Source of the DNA: Arthrobacter sp. 31Y | GTDB lineage: Bacteria > Actinomycetota > Actinomycetes > Actinomycetales > Micrococcaceae | Length of the DNA stretch: 64,000 bases | Direction of reading: 5' to 3' | Assembly (NCBI RefSeq): GCF_000526335.1 | Contig: NZ_JAFW01000001.1 | Span: 1,302,001-1,366,000, forward strand | Part shown: positions 42,140-49,768 of the stretch, one piece after another | Layout of the letters: each line of letters opens with the position of its first letter | How positions within the stretch are numbered: position 1 is the stretch's first letter | Notes under the pieces: model-generated | What the model was told of the DNA's origin: nothing | What the model saw: the letters and a program-made list of their open reading frames with translations, nothing else | Database searches by the model: none | Made by a program: the position numbers and the translations under genes

Positions 42140-43003
42140 TCAGTCGTTCCAGTCGAAGAAACCTTTGCCCGTCTTCCGGCCAAGCTCCCCGCGCGCCACT
42201 TTGTCCCGCAGGATCTGCGGCGGAGCGAAACGGTCCCCCAGCGTGGAATGCAGGTACTCAGCAATGCCCAGCCGGACGTCCAGGCCAACAATATCCGTGG
42301 TCTTCAGCGGACCGGTGGGGTGCTTGTAGCCCAGAACCATGGCGGCATCGATGTCCTCCGCCGACGCCACGCCTTCCTCCACCATGCGCATCGCCTCAAG
42401 GGCAATTGCAACGCCGAGCCTTGAGGAGGCAAAGCCGGGAGCGTCATTGACGACGACGGCGGTCTTGCCGAGTGCCTCAGTCCAGCTTTTCGCCGCTTCA
42501 GCGAGTTCGGGGGACGTTTCTTTGGCCAGCACCACCTCAATGAGGGTGGACGCGGGCACCGGGTTGAAGAAGTGCAGGCCCACGAAATTGGCCGGACGGC
42601 GAAGGTGGTTGGCCAGTCCGGTCACGGACAACGAGGACGTGTTCGAGGCCAGGTAAGCATCCGCGGACAGGTGGTCCTCCACAGCTTTCAGGGCGGTGAC
42701 CTTGAGATCGTAATCCTCAGGCACAGCTTCCACCACGAGCCCGCAGTGAATGAACGATGTGTAGTCCGTGGAAGTGCTGAAGCGGGTCATCGCCTCTTCG
42801 GGGGTTTCGTTCAGGGTGCCGCGGGCGGCGGACTTGGTGACGGCGTCGGCAACGCGACCTTGCGCCCCCGCTGCTGCCTCGTGGTCGCGCTCCACCACGA
42901 TCACCGTGGCGCCCTTGGTAAGGAAGGCGTGAGCGATGCCGGCACCCATCCGGCCACCGCCAAGGACTCCAACAACGTGCGGGATGGCGGGAGCTGATGT
43001 CAT
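42140..43003 (-). CDS. paaH: 3-hydroxyacyl-CoA dehydrogenase PaaH
   Basis: A 287-residue NAD-dependent enzyme. GVLGGGRMGAGIAHAFL is the dinucleotide fold, SNTSSLSVTGLANHLRRPANFVGLHFFNPVP carries the catalytic Ser, Asn and His, and the C-terminal dimerisation domain ends LGRKTGKGFFDWND. In this pathway it oxidises 3-hydroxyadipyl-CoA. The length of about 285 is the single-domain form. The start overlaps the stop of the upstream crotonase gene (ATGA), and it is the last gene of the thiolase operon. Confidence 0.92.
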   Translation of the reverse strand: MTSAPAIPHVVGVLGGGRMGAGIAHAFLTKGATVIVVERDHEAAAGAQGRVADAVTKSAARGTLNETPEEAMTRFSTSTDYTSFIHCGLVVEAVPEDYDLKVTALKAVEDHLSADAYLASNTSSLSVTGLANHLRRPANFVGLHFFNPVPASTLIEVVLAKETSPELAEAAKSWTEALGKTAVVVNDAPGFASSRLGVAIALEAMRMVEEGVASAEDIDAAMVLGYKHPTGPLKTTDIVGLDVRLGIAEYLHSTLGDRFAPPQILRDKVARGELGRKTGKGFFDWND

Positions 43004-43812
43004 TTCTGGGTCCTGTCGTCGTTGGCAGCGGTGGGCGCGGCTGTGTCTTGCGAGGCTTTGGCCGATTTCTTGTCCAGGAACGCCTGCATGCGATCGAACT
43101 TGGCTTGGGATTCGAAGAGGATTCCCTGCGCGAGGGTATCGATCAGCGGGTGGGCCTCAGCCGGGGCGTGGAACACGGATTTGGTGATCCGCACGGCCAG
43201 GGGGTCCTGACGCGCAATCCGGTCCGCCAGCTTGTGTGCTGCATCCATCAGTTCGGGAGCCTCGTGGATTTCAGTGATGAGGCTGATGCGCAGGGCTTCC
43301 TCGGCACGGAGCACTGCGCCGGCCAGGAGAATCTCCTTGGCTTTCGGCTCACCCACAAGCTCCTTCAGCCGCCAACTTGCCCCGGCGGCGGCAAGAATTC
43401 CCAGCCCGGTCTCGGGGTTGCCGATCCGGACGCTCGGTGTACCAATACGGAAGTCGGCAGCGTAGGCGAGCTCTGCTCCCCCGCCCAGGCAATACCCATC
43501 CAAAGCCGCAATAACCGGCATGGGCAACTTGGCGATGCGCACAAAGATGGTGGAGTTGATCCCCTGCAAGGCGTCGTCCCGGCGGCGTTCCCGTAGTTGT
43601 CCAATGTCCGCACCGGAGGCGAACACACCTTCAGTGCCTGCAATGATCAGCACTTTAGGGGTCCGCTCAAGCTCCGCGCAGACCAGGTGAAGCTCATCCA
43701 CCATGGTCTGGTCGATCGCGTTACGGACCTCGGGACGGTTCAGCAAAACAGTGAGGCGGTCCTCGCGTTCCTCGATGAGGAGGGTGGTGAAGTCTTGGGG
43801 ATCCAGTGCCAT
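43000..43812 (-). CDS. Enoyl-CoA hydratase of the thiolase operon (PaaF-like)
   Basis: A 270-residue crotonase-fold enzyme. Oxyanion-hole segments are GTEGVFASGADIGQLRERR and ALDGYCLGGGAELAYAADFRIG, followed by NPETGLGILAAAGASWRL. It sits between the thiolase and PaaH genes, so it should hydrate 2,3-dehydroadipyl-CoA as PaaF; the assignment against PaaG is by context. The C-terminal 20 residues form a Lys/Ala-rich tail. Its ATG shares the A of the thiolase stop codon (TAATG), which fixes the start at 43812. Confidence 0.88.
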   Translation of the reverse strand: MALDPQDFTTLLIEEREDRLTVLLNRPEVRNAIDQTMVDELHLVCAELERTPKVLIIAGTEGVFASGADIGQLRERRRDDALQGINSTIFVRIAKLPMPVIAALDGYCLGGGAELAYAADFRIGTPSVRIGNPETGLGILAAAGASWRLKELVGEPKAKEILLAGAVLRAEEALRISLITEIHEAPELMDAAHKLADRIARQDPLAVRITKSVFHAPAEAHPLIDTLAQGILFESQAKFDRMQAFLDKKSAKASQDTAAPTAANDDRTQK

Positions 43813-45038
43813 TACACACCCTCCAGCAGCATCGCGGTGCCCTGTCCAACGCCGATGCACATGGTGGCCAACCCAAGCTTTGGTCCGGAAGAGGAGGCAA
43901 GCTCGCGTTCCATGCGGCCCAGCAGCGTGATGGCAATGCGGGAGCCGCTGGAACCGAGCGGGTGCCCCAAACTGATGGCACCGCCGTCGTTGTTAACGAT
44001 GTCCGGGTTCAGCCCCAGACGCCGCATGGTGGCAAGTGACTGCGTGGCAAAAGCTTCGTTGAGTTCAACGGCGCCCAGTTGATCCACGGTGAGGCCGGAA
44101 CGTGCCAGGACCTTTTGGGTGGCCGGGACGGGGCCGATGCCCATGATTTCGGGTTCGCAACCTGCCGAAGCGCCGTCGATGATGCGGGCCCGGGGCGTCA
44201 AGCCGAACTTCTTGATGGCGGCTTCGGAGGCGACGATGATGGCGGATGCGCCGTCGTTCAGGGTGGACGAGTTGCCAGCCGTCACCACGGAGCCGCCCGG
44301 GACGACGGGCCGCAGCTTGGCCAGGACGTCCATGGTGGTGCCTTCGCGGGGTCCTTCATCCGTGTCCACCAGCGTCTCCGCCTTCCGCGTCTTCACGGTG
44401 ACGGGAACAATCTCATCCTTGAAGCGACCTCCGGCAATGGCGGCCAGCGCGAGTTCGTGGGAGCGGACGGCGAAGGCGTCAGCGTCCTCACGGGAAATAT
44501 TGTCCACGCGGCCCACTTCCTCCGCCGTTTCAGGCATGGAGTAGGTCATCTTGCCGTCGCGGGAGAGCTCACCCTTGGTGAACAGCGGATTGGCGAAGCG
44601 CCAGCCGATGGAGGTATCGAAGATCTGGCCCGGCTTCGCGAACGCCGTGGTGGGCTTCTCCTGCACCCACGGGGCACGGCTCATGGATTCGACACCGCCG
44701 GCCACCACGATGTCCGCCGCTCCGGACTTGATCATGTGGCTGGCCATGATGATTGCGCTGAGGCCCGAGGCGCACAGGCGGTTCACCGTGATGCCGGGGA
44801 TGTGGAGGGGAAGTCCCGCAAGAAGGGTGGCCATACGGGCCACATTCCGGTTCTCCTCGCCCGCGCCGTTGGCATTGCCGAGGATCACCTCATCAATGGA
44901 GTCAGGGTCGACGCCGGCACGCGCCACCGCTTCCCGGACCACCAGCGCTGCGAGATCGTCCGGGCGAACGGAGGACAGTGCCCCACCGTAGCGACCTACA
45001 GGCGTTCGTGCGCCGCCAACAAGAAAAGCCTCGACCAT
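43812..45038 (-). CDS. paaJ: 3-oxoadipyl-CoA thiolase (PaaJ/PcaF type)
   Basis: A 408-residue acyl-CoA acetyltransferase. The nucleophile is Cys89 in VNRLCASGLSAI; GGAISLGHPLGSSGSRIA provides the catalytic His and TMCIGVGQGTAML the second Cys near the end. It releases acetyl-CoA and succinyl-CoA from 3-oxoadipyl-CoA, the final step of phenylacetate breakdown. AAGGA eight bases before the ATG at 45038 supports the start. It is the first gene of a three-gene operon with a PaaR-like operator and a good promoter upstream. Confidence 0.92.
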   Translation of the reverse strand: MVEAFLVGGARTPVGRYGGALSSVRPDDLAALVVREAVARAGVDPDSIDEVILGNANGAGEENRNVARMATLLAGLPLHIPGITVNRLCASGLSAIIMASHMIKSGAADIVVAGGVESMSRAPWVQEKPTTAFAKPGQIFDTSIGWRFANPLFTKGELSRDGKMTYSMPETAEEVGRVDNISREDADAFAVRSHELALAAIAGGRFKDEIVPVTVKTRKAETLVDTDEGPREGTTMDVLAKLRPVVPGGSVVTAGNSSTLNDGASAIIVASEAAIKKFGLTPRARIIDGASAGCEPEIMGIGPVPATQKVLARSGLTVDQLGAVELNEAFATQSLATMRRLGLNPDIVNNDGGAISLGHPLGSSGSRIAITLLGRMERELASSSGPKLGLATMCIGVGQGTAMLLEGV

Positions 45039-45079
45039 GAGAACATCCTTCGCGAAGTGAAAGGGACCGGCCAAGAATA

Positions 45080-45101
45080 ATATACCGACCGTTCGTTCTA
45101 T
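45080..45101 (-). promoter_or_regulatory. PaaR-like operator at the thiolase promoter
   Basis: The core ACCGACCGTTCGTT (45084-45097) and one base on either side are identical to the site at paaA. It lies between the -10 box and the thiolase start. Confidence 0.8.
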
Positions 45102-45103
45102 AA

Positions 45104-45131
45104 AGATTACACGGCCCGGGGAGCCGGTCAA
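45104..45131 (-). promoter_or_regulatory. Promoter of the paaJ operon
   Basis: Minus-strand TTGACC (45131-45126) and TAATCT (45109-45104) are 16 bases apart. A TTTATA at 45104-45099 that overlaps the operator is an alternative -10. Confidence 0.55.
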
Positions 45132-45180
45132 CAGTTGAAGTCCTCAGTTACGGATCAACAGAGACCGGCCCGGGTCTGGA

Positions 45181-45837
45181 TCAGAGCACTCGAATTCCCA
45201 AATGCCCGGCCAGCAGCGGTGCCATGAGGCTCAGCTGATAGTCATCGATCACCACTCCCGCGAGCCCGGCCAATCCGTTGATTCCACGGAACTCCGAGGT
45301 CCGCAGGTCCACGTCCTTGAGCTTGGCACCCGTGACATCCAGCGTGCCGATGGTGCAGTTCTTCAAGGCCAACCGCGTACCCGTACAGCCGCCAAGATCA
45401 AGCTCATTGATGATGCAATCGGAAATCTGAAGATCCATGAGCTTGGAGCCACGCAGGTTCACATAGTCCAGCTTGCCGCCATCAATTCGGACAGAGCGCC
45501 AGTTTCCCTCATAGAGTTCGGCCGATCCCCACCGTGGATTGGTGATCTCCACGTCCTGCCAGGAAGTCCGCGCAGCCATGAAGACCGGGGCATACGGCTC
45601 GGAGAAGATGCACTCGCGGAACGTCGCACCCCGCAGTTGAGCCTCGTTGAAGGAGACCCCGTTCAGCTCGCACTCAATGAAATCGGCGCCGCTCAGTTCC
45701 TCTCCGTCGGCGGAAACACGGGTGAGCCTGACGCCGTCGTACCGTTCGCCACGCTGGAAGTCCGGGGCGTCGTCGTCGCGCAGTTCATCCAGGCGTACCG
45801 GCGAAATCTTGGGCGCGGCAACCTTCGCAGCCGCCAT
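45181..45837 (-). CDS. Pentapeptide-repeat protein
   Basis: A 218-residue protein whose central 130 residues follow the A(D/N)LXX spacing of pentapeptide repeats, for example GADFIECELNGVSFNEAQLRGATFREC and YVNLRGSKLMDLQISDCIINELDLGGC, forming a right-handed quadrilateral beta-helix. Some members mimic DNA and protect gyrase; others have unknown roles. The ATG is the A-T-G of a TGATG overlap with an upstream 38-codon reading frame, so translation should be coupled. The C-terminus ends with a helical LSLMAPLLAGHLGIRVL. No partner toxin is evident. Confidence 0.88.
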   Translation of the reverse strand: MAAAKVAAPKISPVRLDELRDDDAPDFQRGERYDGVRLTRVSADGEELSGADFIECELNGVSFNEAQLRGATFRECIFSEPYAPVFMAARTSWQDVEITNPRWGSAELYEGNWRSVRIDGGKLDYVNLRGSKLMDLQISDCIINELDLGGCTGTRLALKNCTIGTLDVTGAKLKDVDLRTSEFRGINGLAGLAGVVIDDYQLSLMAPLLAGHLGIRVL

Positions 45838-45953
45838 CAGAGCGATTCCGCTTTGGCAGCGATCTCGGCGAGGTCCTTGCTGAGGGCCGTGACGGCCCAA
45901 TCCTTCTCAGGGCGTGCGTTGACGTGCTGCTTCAAGGTAGTGGTATGTTCCAT
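45837..45953 (-). CDS. 38-residue small protein coupled to the pentapeptide-repeat gene
   Basis: The frame encodes 38 residues starting MEHTTTLKQHVNARPEKDWA and ending in a helical DLAEIAAKAESL. Its TGA overlaps the ATG of the pentapeptide-repeat gene (TGATG). TAGGCT lies exactly six bases before its ATG, so a leaderless transcript would start at this gene. The helical tail looks real, but so short a gene needs comparative support. It may be a partner protein or a translational leader. Confidence 0.55.
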   Translation of the reverse strand: MEHTTTLKQHVNARPEKDWAVTALSKDLAEIAAKAESL

Positions 45954-45965
45954 ACATCGAGCCTA
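45943..45965 (-). promoter_or_regulatory. TAGGCT -10 box plus palindrome over the start of the small gene
   Basis: TAGGCT (45965-45960) precedes the ATG by six bases. The perfect palindrome GTATG-TTC-CATAC (45943-45955) spans the start codon and would lie at the transcript start, a good place for an operator. Confidence 0.45.
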
Positions 45966-45999
45966 GACCCGGGCACTGACAGTCCCAACAACACCAGGC

Positions 46000-46419
46000 C
46001 TAGGCGGCAGTACCACCCAGTGGAATTTTGCGGAGGGCGGCAACAGCGAGCCATGTGACCAACGCGCAGACTCCTGCACCCCAGGCGATATCCGTCACGG
46101 CGACCACCACCGGGAAATCCTTGAGCACGGCCAGTGCCGTCAGCGCCCAGGTGGCGTACGTGAAGAAGCCGAACAATGCACCGGCAACAATCCGCTGCCG
46201 CATGGAGGCGCGCAACTGTCCCGGCCGGACTCCGTAGTGCACTATCCCGGCGACGAAGATGAGATAGAACACCACGGCCCCAAGCGGATTTGGGCTGGCG
46301 GCCAGGAGGTGGCCGATCTGGCTCTGGTACTGCCGCTGCGCCACAGTGATGATCCATACGACGTCGATCGCGGCGAAGATCACTGCCGTCAGGGCATAGG
46401 CGAGCAGCCACCGCTTCAC
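46000..46419 (-). CDS. DUF2177 family membrane protein
   Basis: A 139-residue protein with four transmembrane helices. YALTAVIFAAIDVVWIITVAQRQYQSQIGHLLA and GALFGFFTYATWALTALAVLKDFP are characteristic of DUF2177 (YqjF/YnfA-unrelated) proteins, whose function is not known to me. The GTG start overlaps the stop of the acyl-CoA ligase gene (GTGA), so the two genes are co-translated and it may belong with fatty-acid or membrane-lipid metabolism. Confidence 0.82.
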   Translation of the reverse strand: MKRWLLAYALTAVIFAAIDVVWIITVAQRQYQSQIGHLLAASPNPLGAVVFYLIFVAGIVHYGVRPGQLRASMRQRIVAGALFGFFTYATWALTALAVLKDFPVVVAVTDIAWGAGVCALVTWLAVAALRKIPLGGTAA

Positions 46420-48284
46420 GGCTGGCTCCGTGGCTGGCTGTAGAGGCTTTCCACAATATGGCTGGCGCGGCTGGTGAAGGCACTGCGCTTGAGCTTCATG
46501 GTGGGGGTCACGAATCCGTTGGCCTCACTGAGGTCGGTCAGCAACAAGACGAACCGGCGCACTTGCTCGGAACGGGCGATTTTGGCGTTGGCAGCACTGA
46601 CCGCTTGCCCAATCACTGCGAGGAGCCGGGCGTCGTCTATCTGGACTGCACCGCCGTCCTCCGGGATGCGGATTCCCTTGAGATCGGCAATGCCTTCGCG
46701 TTCAGCCCAGGCAGCCAGCGACTCGGGATCCAGCAGGACCAGGCCGCCCAGATAGGGCTTGCCCTCCCCCACCATCACGGCATGGGCCACCAGCGGATCA
46801 CCTTCCACATAGCCTTCCCAGATGGCCGGTGAGATGGTCTTTCCACCCGCGGTGACAATGACGTCCTTGATCCGTCCCTTCAGGGTGAGCCGACCCAAGT
46901 GGTCCAACTCACCGAGGTCTCCGGTTCGGAAATACCCCTCCACAAAGGCTTCCGCGTTATCCACTGGCCTGCGATAACCCGCAAAAACGCCCACACCCCG
47001 AGCAAGAACTTCGCCGTGGTCCGATATCCGCACGCTGGTCCCGGGCATGGGGACTCCAACTGACCCGGAATTGATGGCCCCGGGAAGGTTGCCTGTCAGC
47101 GGTGCCGTGGTTTCCGTGAGCCCATATCCTTCGATCACGGGAAGCCCCAATCCTCGGAAGAAAAGGGACAGTTCGGCGTCAAGGGCACCTGCACCGGAGA
47201 GTATGTAGTCCAGCCGGCCACCCACCAACTGCCGCAGCCGTGAGTAGAAAAGGCGATCGAACAGAGCCCGCCGGATACGAAGGCCCGGTGAGGCACGCAG
47301 GCGGGGATCGGCGTCGTGCGCTTCTGCAAACCGGCCCCACTCCACAGCCGTGCGTTGCGCCGAAGCCCACACGCGTCCCAAGCGCTTCTGCGTTGCGGCG
47401 GCAGCGGCAGAAGCTTGGATCTTCTGCAGCACGCGCGGGACCACAACAAGGAATGTGGGTTTCAAGGCACCCAGAGCCGGAACCACGTCACGGGGATCGG
47501 ACAGGTGCGCGATCCTCATGCCGTTCGCCAGGCAGATCAGCTGCAGCCCGCGAGCCAGCACATGCGCCATGGGCAGGAAGATGATGGTGTTGCCACCTTC
47601 ACGGACAACCTCCGTGTAGGCAGCCGCCACGTTCAGTACCTGTCCCACAAAGTTGCCGTGCGTGATCAGGGCACCCTTGGGGGCGGCTGTTGTTCCGGAG
47701 GTGTAGACGATGGTCGCCACCGAATCGAGGGTGGCCAGCAGGCGGCGCTCCTCCACGGCACTATCCGGAATCCGGGCGCCTCTTTCCACCAAATCGGCAA
47801 GGTCGGCGCCGGGCCGCGCATCGAGGGTCCAGATCCCCAATGCCGTCAACCCGGCCCCCGCGAAGCCTTGTTCCAGCAACACCGCGTGCTCTGCGCTGCC
47901 ACCGACGGCGAGCCGGACGTCGGCGTCGGCAAGTATCGCAGTCACCTGCGGTGCCGCGGAAGTTTCATAAACAGGAACCACGACGGCGCCGGCGAACCAG
48001 GCCGCCATATCCGTCAAGGCCCACTCGTACCGGGTAGGAGACATGATGGCCAGGGACTCGCCGGGCTGAATCCCGGCAGCGATGAAGCCCTTGGCCAAGG
48101 CGCGGACCTCATGGGCGAAGTCTGCCGTGCTGACCTCGCGCCAAGGATCAGTGACGGCGCCGCCAGGGGTTCTGACCTCAAAGGCGGCGTGGTCCGGATT
48201 GCTGCGCACCCTTTGCATCAGTAGATCCGTAGCGTTGCGGTGCAATGAGGGCTCCACCAGCGGCGGAGAAGTGAACTCTCTCAA
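46416..48284 (-). CDS. Long-chain fatty-acid-CoA ligase (FadD15-like)
   Basis: A 622-residue adenylate-forming enzyme. The P-loop region is IVYTSGTTAAPKGALITH, the second core motif VIEGYGLTETTAPLTGNLPG, and the hinge and C-terminal part include YFRTGDLGELDHLGRLTLKGRIKDVIVTAGGKTISPA. Length and the GGKTISP end fit long-chain acyl-CoA synthetases. The start is an unusual TTG that overlaps the MarR stop as TTGA, with GAGGG six bases upstream. MarR upstream and DUF2177 downstream make a three-gene operon. Confidence 0.9.
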   Translation of the reverse strand: MREFTSPPLVEPSLHRNATDLLMQRVRSNPDHAAFEVRTPGGAVTDPWREVSTADFAHEVRALAKGFIAAGIQPGESLAIMSPTRYEWALTDMAAWFAGAVVVPVYETSAAPQVTAILADADVRLAVGGSAEHAVLLEQGFAGAGLTALGIWTLDARPGADLADLVERGARIPDSAVEERRLLATLDSVATIVYTSGTTAAPKGALITHGNFVGQVLNVAAAYTEVVREGGNTIIFLPMAHVLARGLQLICLANGMRIAHLSDPRDVVPALGALKPTFLVVVPRVLQKIQASAAAAATQKRLGRVWASAQRTAVEWGRFAEAHDADPRLRASPGLRIRRALFDRLFYSRLRQLVGGRLDYILSGAGALDAELSLFFRGLGLPVIEGYGLTETTAPLTGNLPGAINSGSVGVPMPGTSVRISDHGEVLARGVGVFAGYRRPVDNAEAFVEGYFRTGDLGELDHLGRLTLKGRIKDVIVTAGGKTISPAIWEGYVEGDPLVAHAVMVGEGKPYLGGLVLLDPESLAAWAEREGIADLKGIRIPEDGGAVQIDDARLLAVIGQAVSAANAKIARSEQVRRFVLLLTDLSEANGFVTPTMKLKRSAFTSRASHIVESLYSQPRSQP

Positions 48285-48760
48285 TGGGCACCCTCTGCCG
48301 ATAGTGAGCGCAAGTGGTCCTCCATGAGGTTCACCACGGAACCGAGGAAGTCCGTGATGATCAGTTGCTGGGCTGGATCCAACGCATGCAGCTGAGCAGC
48401 GGCGGTGGCAACAAGGGGTTGCATCAGCTCTCTGACCTTCCCGGAAGCAGCCTCGGTGACGTTGACGCGCACCTGGCGCCTGTCTTCCGTGCTGCGGGAG
48501 CGTTCCACGAATGCATGCATTTCCAGGCGACCGACTATTGCTGTGGTGGTGGCAGCGGTCGCGCTGAGCTTCACGGCCAAGGCCCCTACGGTGACGGGGC
48601 CTGACTCCGAGAGGACGGTGAGGGCCCGATAGTCGGTGAGATTGAGTCCCAGCGCTCTGGCCACCTCCCGCTCCGTCTCATTGGCCAGACCGAAGAGGGC
48701 CTGCAAAGTCCCGGAAGCCGGGCCGCCCGGCACTCCAATGGCCTTTTCAACATTTTGCAT
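48281..48760 (-). CDS. MarR-family transcriptional regulator
   Basis: A 159-residue protein with the winged helix LNLTDYRALTVLSESGPVTVGALAVKLSATAATTTAIVGRLEMHAFVERSRSTEDRRQVRVNVTE, flanked by dimerisation helices. It probably represses its own operon, including the acyl-CoA ligase, and perhaps the divergent DUF1295 gene, and may respond to a fatty acid or acyl-CoA; the ligand is inferred from context only. TACTAT lies six bases before the ATG, consistent with a leaderless transcript, and an AT-rich palindrome follows upstream. Confidence 0.9.
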   Translation of the reverse strand: MQNVEKAIGVPGGPASGTLQALFGLANETEREVARALGLNLTDYRALTVLSESGPVTVGALAVKLSATAATTTAIVGRLEMHAFVERSRSTEDRRQVRVNVTEAASGKVRELMQPLVATAAAQLHALDPAQQLIITDFLGSVVNLMEDHLRSLSAEGAH

Positions 48761-48766
48761 GGTTAT

Positions 48767-48787
48767 ATAGTAATCAAATTAATTTGA
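48767..48787. promoter_or_regulatory. MarR -10 box and adjacent perfect palindrome
   Basis: TACTAT on the minus strand (48772-48767) precedes the marR ATG by six bases. TCAAATTAATTTGA (48774-48787) is a perfect 14-base palindrome between the divergent marR and DUF1295 genes, the probable MarR operator for both. Confidence 0.6.
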
Positions 48788-48807
48788 ACATCAAGCAGAG
48801 GTAAATC

Positions 48808-49677
48808 ATGAAGGATACGGACAGGAAGGGCCTCATAGCTCTTCCAGTAGTAGTGGTTCTGGCCGTGCTCATCGCGCTTGCAGGCAGCCACCATGGCGCA
48901 ACGCTTGGCGGCTTCCCGATTTTCGCGTGGGCAGTGGCGGCCGCTTTCATCATTCAATGGCTCGTCTTCATCCCGTCCTTCAAGGCGCAAACAGAGAAAT
49001 TCTTTGACCTCACCGGATCGCTCACCTATGTAGCCATCACGGTGATGCTGGTGGCACTGACCCCAGGAATCGATGCCCGCGGGCTCCTGCTGGCCGCGCT
49101 GGTGGCCGTGTGGGCCTTGCGCCTGGGCACCTTCCTGTCCCGCCGCATCAAGGCATCAGGCAAGGACGACCGCTTCGACGAGATCAAACCGTCGTTCATC
49201 CGGTTCCTCAACGTGTGGACGGTGCAAGGCCTCTGGGTGGTCTTCACTGCGGCCGCGGCCTGGATTGCCATCAGCAGTTCACAGCGCGTGGGCCTCGACT
49301 GGTTGGCGCTCCTGGGTTTCCTGCTCTGGGCCGCGGGTTTCGGTGTGGAGGTGGTGGCAGACCTGCAGAAGAGCCGCTTCAAAGCTGACCCAGCCAACAA
49401 GGGAAAGTTCATCTCCACCGGGCTGTGGTCACGATCCCGGCACCCCAACTACTTTGGCGAGATCCTGCTCTGGGTCGGAGTGGCTGTCATCGCCGCGCCG
49501 GTGCTCCAAGGTTGGCAGTGGGTGGCCATGATCTCGCCCGTGTTCGTGGCGTTGCTGCTCATCAAGGTCAGCGGCATCCCCCTGCTGGAAAAGAAAGCGG
49601 ACAAGACCTGGGGTGGCCAGGCCGAGTACGAGGCATACAAGAAGAACACCCCCGTCCTGATTCCCAAGTTCGGATAG
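48808..49677 (+). CDS. DUF1295 family membrane protein (steroid 5-alpha-reductase-like)
   Basis: A 289-residue protein with seven or so transmembrane helices. The C-terminal half has the family core: GFLLWAAGFGVEVVADLQKSRFK, then GLWSRSRHPNYFGEILLWVGV with the conserved HPNYFGE, ending KTWGGQAEYEAYKKNTPVLIP. The fold is that of isoprenylcysteine methyltransferase and steroid 5-alpha-reductases, so a reductase or methyltransferase acting on a lipid is likely. AGAGG precedes the ATG. Divergent from marR, which may control it. Confidence 0.88.
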   Translation: MKDTDRKGLIALPVVVVLAVLIALAGSHHGATLGGFPIFAWAVAAAFIIQWLVFIPSFKAQTEKFFDLTGSLTYVAITVMLVALTPGIDARGLLLAALVAVWALRLGTFLSRRIKASGKDDRFDEIKPSFIRFLNVWTVQGLWVVFTAAAAWIAISSSQRVGLDWLALLGFLLWAAGFGVEVVADLQKSRFKADPANKGKFISTGLWSRSRHPNYFGEILLWVGVAVIAAPVLQGWQWVAMISPVFVALLLIKVSGIPLLEKKADKTWGGQAEYEAYKKNTPVLIPKFG

Positions 49678-49687
49678 CACGCAAAGA

Positions 49688-49751
49688 AGGCCCCACAACG
49701 CCGGGGCCTAAAAACAAAACGGCGCGTGCCCCCGGAAGGAGGCACGCGCCG
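49688..49751. terminator. Two terminator hairpins between convergent DUF1295 and permease genes
   Basis: Hairpin one pairs AGGCCCC (49688-49694) with GGGGCCT (49703-49709). Hairpin two pairs 49720-49730 with 49741-49751, 11 bases each. For the minus-strand permease gene the second hairpin is followed by TTTTGTTTTT, a good intrinsic terminator. Confidence 0.8.
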
Positions 49752-49768
49752 TCGAGCGTTTGAAGCGT

